A DNA stretch of 8,535 bases from assembly GCA_002730985.1 (NCBI GenBank), contig PCBP01000088.1:1-8535 (forward strand), given 5' to 3'. Below the pieces are notes generated by a model that did no database searches, was not told the origin of the DNA, and saw only the letters and a program-made list of their open reading frames with translations. The stretch comes from Flavobacteriales bacterium. GTDB lineage: Bacteria > Bacteroidota > Bacteroidia > Flavobacteriales > BACL11. Position 1 is the stretch's first letter. The number at the start of each line of letters is the position of its first letter. This document shows positions 7,431 to 8,535 of the stretch, piece by piece. A program made the translations under genes and the position numbers.

Positions 7431-7853
7431 ATGTTACAACCAAAGAAAACAAAATTCAGAAAGATGCAGAAGGGCAAGATGAAGGGAGATGCTCAAAGAG
7501 GTCACCGGTTGGCTTTTGGATCTTATGGAATTAAGTCACTTGAAGAAACTTGGATGACTGCTCGTCAAATTGAGGCAGCACGTATTGCAGTTACTCGTTA
7601 TATGAAAAGACAGGGACAAGTTTGGATTAGAGTATTTCCTGATAAACCGATTACTAAAAAACCAGCTGAGGTAAGAATGGGTAAAGGTAAAGGAGGAGTT
7701 GAGGGTTGGGTAGCATGTGTCAGTCCCGGAAGGATTATTTTTGAATGTGATGGTATTGATATGACAACTGCAAAAGAAGCACTAAGGTTGGCAGCACAGA
7801 AATTACCAATTAAAACCAAATTTGTAATTAGAAGAGACTTGCAAAAAAATTAA
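7431..7853 (+). CDS. rplP: Large-subunit ribosomal protein L16
   Basis: L16 is a late-assembly 50S protein that contacts the A-site tRNA elbow and is needed for full peptidyl transferase function. The 140 residues start [39 protein letters not shown] (43-62) and [14 protein letters not shown] (65-78) are diagnostic, followed by [15 protein letters not shown] (81-95). Arg82 aligns with E. coli Arg81, which is hydroxylated by YcfD (RoxA) in E. coli; the enzyme's presence here is unknown. The C-terminal [13 protein letters not shown] fits the family. The start is fixed by the conserved N-terminus; upstream is A-rich (TTAAGAA). rpmC follows after 4 bases. Confidence 0.98.
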   Translation: MLQPKKTKFRKMQKGKMKGDAQRGHRLAFGSYGIKSLEETWMTARQIEAARIAVTRYMKRQGQVWIRVFPDKPITKKPAEVRMGKGKGGVEGWVACVSPGRIIFECDGIDMTTAKEALRLAAQKLPIKTKFVIRRDLQKN

Positions 7854-7857
7854 AAAG

Positions 7858-8052
7858 ATGAAAGAACAAGTATTAACAGATATGCCTTTAAATGAACTTC
7901 ATGATCTTCTGGTTAGTGAAAGAGAAAAATTAGTTAAAATGAAAATGAGTCATGCAGTATCTCCATTGGAAAACCCTATGCAGATTAAGTTTTCCCGAAA
8001 GATTGTTGCTAGAATTATGACAGAACTTTCAAGAAGAGATAGATCAAAATAA
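7858..8052 (+). CDS. rpmC: Large-subunit ribosomal protein L29
   Basis: L29 is a small two-helix protein beside L23 at the tunnel exit, where it helps form the docking platform for targeting factors. The 64 residues match the family length. The first helix has ELHDLLVSEREKLVKMKM (13-30), and the second carries KFSRKIVARIMTELSRRD (44-61), the recognisable C-terminal helix. Identification rests on length, helix pattern and its fixed place between rplP and rpsQ. Two TAA codons stand in tandem at the end (8050-8055), then rpsQ starts 6 bases after the first stop. Confidence 0.95.
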   Translation: MKEQVLTDMPLNELHDLLVSEREKLVKMKMSHAVSPLENPMQIKFSRKIVARIMTELSRRDRSK

Positions 8053-8058
8053 TAAGAG

Positions 8059-8313
8059 ATGGATAGAAATTTTAGAAAAGAAAGAATTGGGGTTGTTGCT
8101 AGTAACAAGATGGATAAGTCCATTGTTGTAGCGATTGAAAGAAAGGTGAAGCATACTTTATATGGCAAGTTCGTAAAGAAAACATCAAGATTTGTTGCTC
8201 ATGATGAAGAGAATACTTGTAATGAGGGTGATACCGTAAGAATTATGGAGACAAGACCATTAAGTAAAAATAAGAATTGGAGATTAGTAGAAATTATCGA
8301 AAGAGCTAAATAA
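8059..8313 (+). CDS. rpsQ: Small-subunit ribosomal protein S17
   Basis: S17 is an OB-fold primary binder of the 16S rRNA 5' domain and supports early 30S assembly. The 84 residues show [18 protein letters not shown] (11-28), the [10 protein letters not shown] stretch (32-41), and [14 protein letters not shown] (57-70) followed by KNWRLVEI (72-79), all typical. A single base separates its TAA from the rplN ATG. Start choice is clear, as MDRNFRKER is a normal family opening and no upstream in-frame start fits. Confidence 0.97.
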   Translation: MDRNFRKERIGVVASNKMDKSIVVAIERKVKHTLYGKFVKKTSRFVAHDEENTCNEGDTVRIMETRPLSKNKNWRLVEIIERAK

Positions 8314-8314
8314 G

Positions 8315-8535
8315 ATGATACAACAAGAATCAAGATTAAAGGTTGCTGATAATAGCGGAGCTAAGGAGATCCTATGTATTAGGGTTTTAGGAGGAACTAA
8401 AACTCGTTATGCAAGTATAGGGGATACGATTGTAGGTACAGTAAAGAATGCTTTACCTTCAGGAACCATCAAGAAATCACAGGTTGTGAAGGCTGTTGTT
8501 ATACGAACAAAGAAAGAAGTAAGAAGACCTGATGG
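8315..8535 (+). CDS. rplN: Large-subunit ribosomal protein L14 (partial, 5' part)
   Basis: L14 binds 23S rRNA at the subunit interface, contacts 16S helix 14 and is the docking site of the silencing factor RsfS. The frame from ATG 8315 reads [19 protein letters not shown], then CIRVLGG (21-27), [19 protein letters not shown] (36-54) and [18 protein letters not shown] (57-74), all matching L14. It is cut by the window edge after 73 full codons plus two bases, out of about 122 expected. It begins one base after the rpsQ stop. In related operons rplX, rplE and rpsN follow; they are outside this window. Confidence 0.97.
   Translation, partial: MIQQESRLKVADNSGAKEILCIRVLGGTKTRYASIGDTIVGTVKNALPSGTIKKSQVVKAVVIRTKKEVRRPD

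Noticed and set aside
7598..7819. 73-codon minus-strand open frame inside rplP
   Set aside because: Lies wholly within the certain rplP gene and has no recognisable content.
7950..8168. 72-codon minus-strand open frame across rpmC and rpsQ
   Set aside because: Antisense shadow of two certain genes; no independent support.
8315..8535. Possible truncated rplN
   Set aside because: The frame is open to the last base and normal L14 in sequence; it is cut by the window edge, not broken.

Overview
This window is the front part of one long ribosomal-protein operon from an AT-rich member of the Bacteroidota. I suspect the Cytophagales side of the phylum; that is an impression from protein wording, not a tested placement. 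Four things point to the phylum. The str genes (rpsL, rpsG, fusA) run straight into the S10 genes (rpsJ onward) with no tuf between them. The promoter has a TAnnTTTG-type -7 box. None of the 15 genes has a properly spaced Shine-Dalgarno; their start codons sit in A-rich sequence instead. The proteins also carry Bacteroidota-like wording, such as DHPMGGGE in L2.

Layout: bases 1-122 hold the last 39 codons of an upstream gene whose end resembles a type IX secretion (T9SS) sorting domain. Bases 123-315 are the only sizeable gap. It holds a rho-independent terminator, a second copy of part of that terminator in inverted orientation, and the probable operon promoter. From 316 to the end, fifteen genes lie on the + strand with gaps of -1 to 26 bases: rpsL, rpsG, fusA, rpsJ, rplC, rplD, rplW, rplB, rpsS, rplV, rpsC, rplP, rpmC, rpsQ and the first 73 codons of rplN, which is cut by the window edge. 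All fourteen complete genes end in TAA.

Together they encode the decoding-centre and head proteins of the 30S subunit (S12, S7, S10, S19, S3, S17), core and exit-tunnel proteins of the 50S subunit (L3, L4, L23, L2, L22, L16, L29, L14), and the translocase EF-G. One promoter probably drives them all, since no gap is large enough for an obvious internal promoter or terminator.

I found no new biological system here. The coding part is ordinary core genome. The points most worth a second look are the 193-base intergenic region, where one terminator arm can pair with either of two partners, and a Tyr at S12 position 77, where the E. coli protein has a His with known effects on decoding accuracy.
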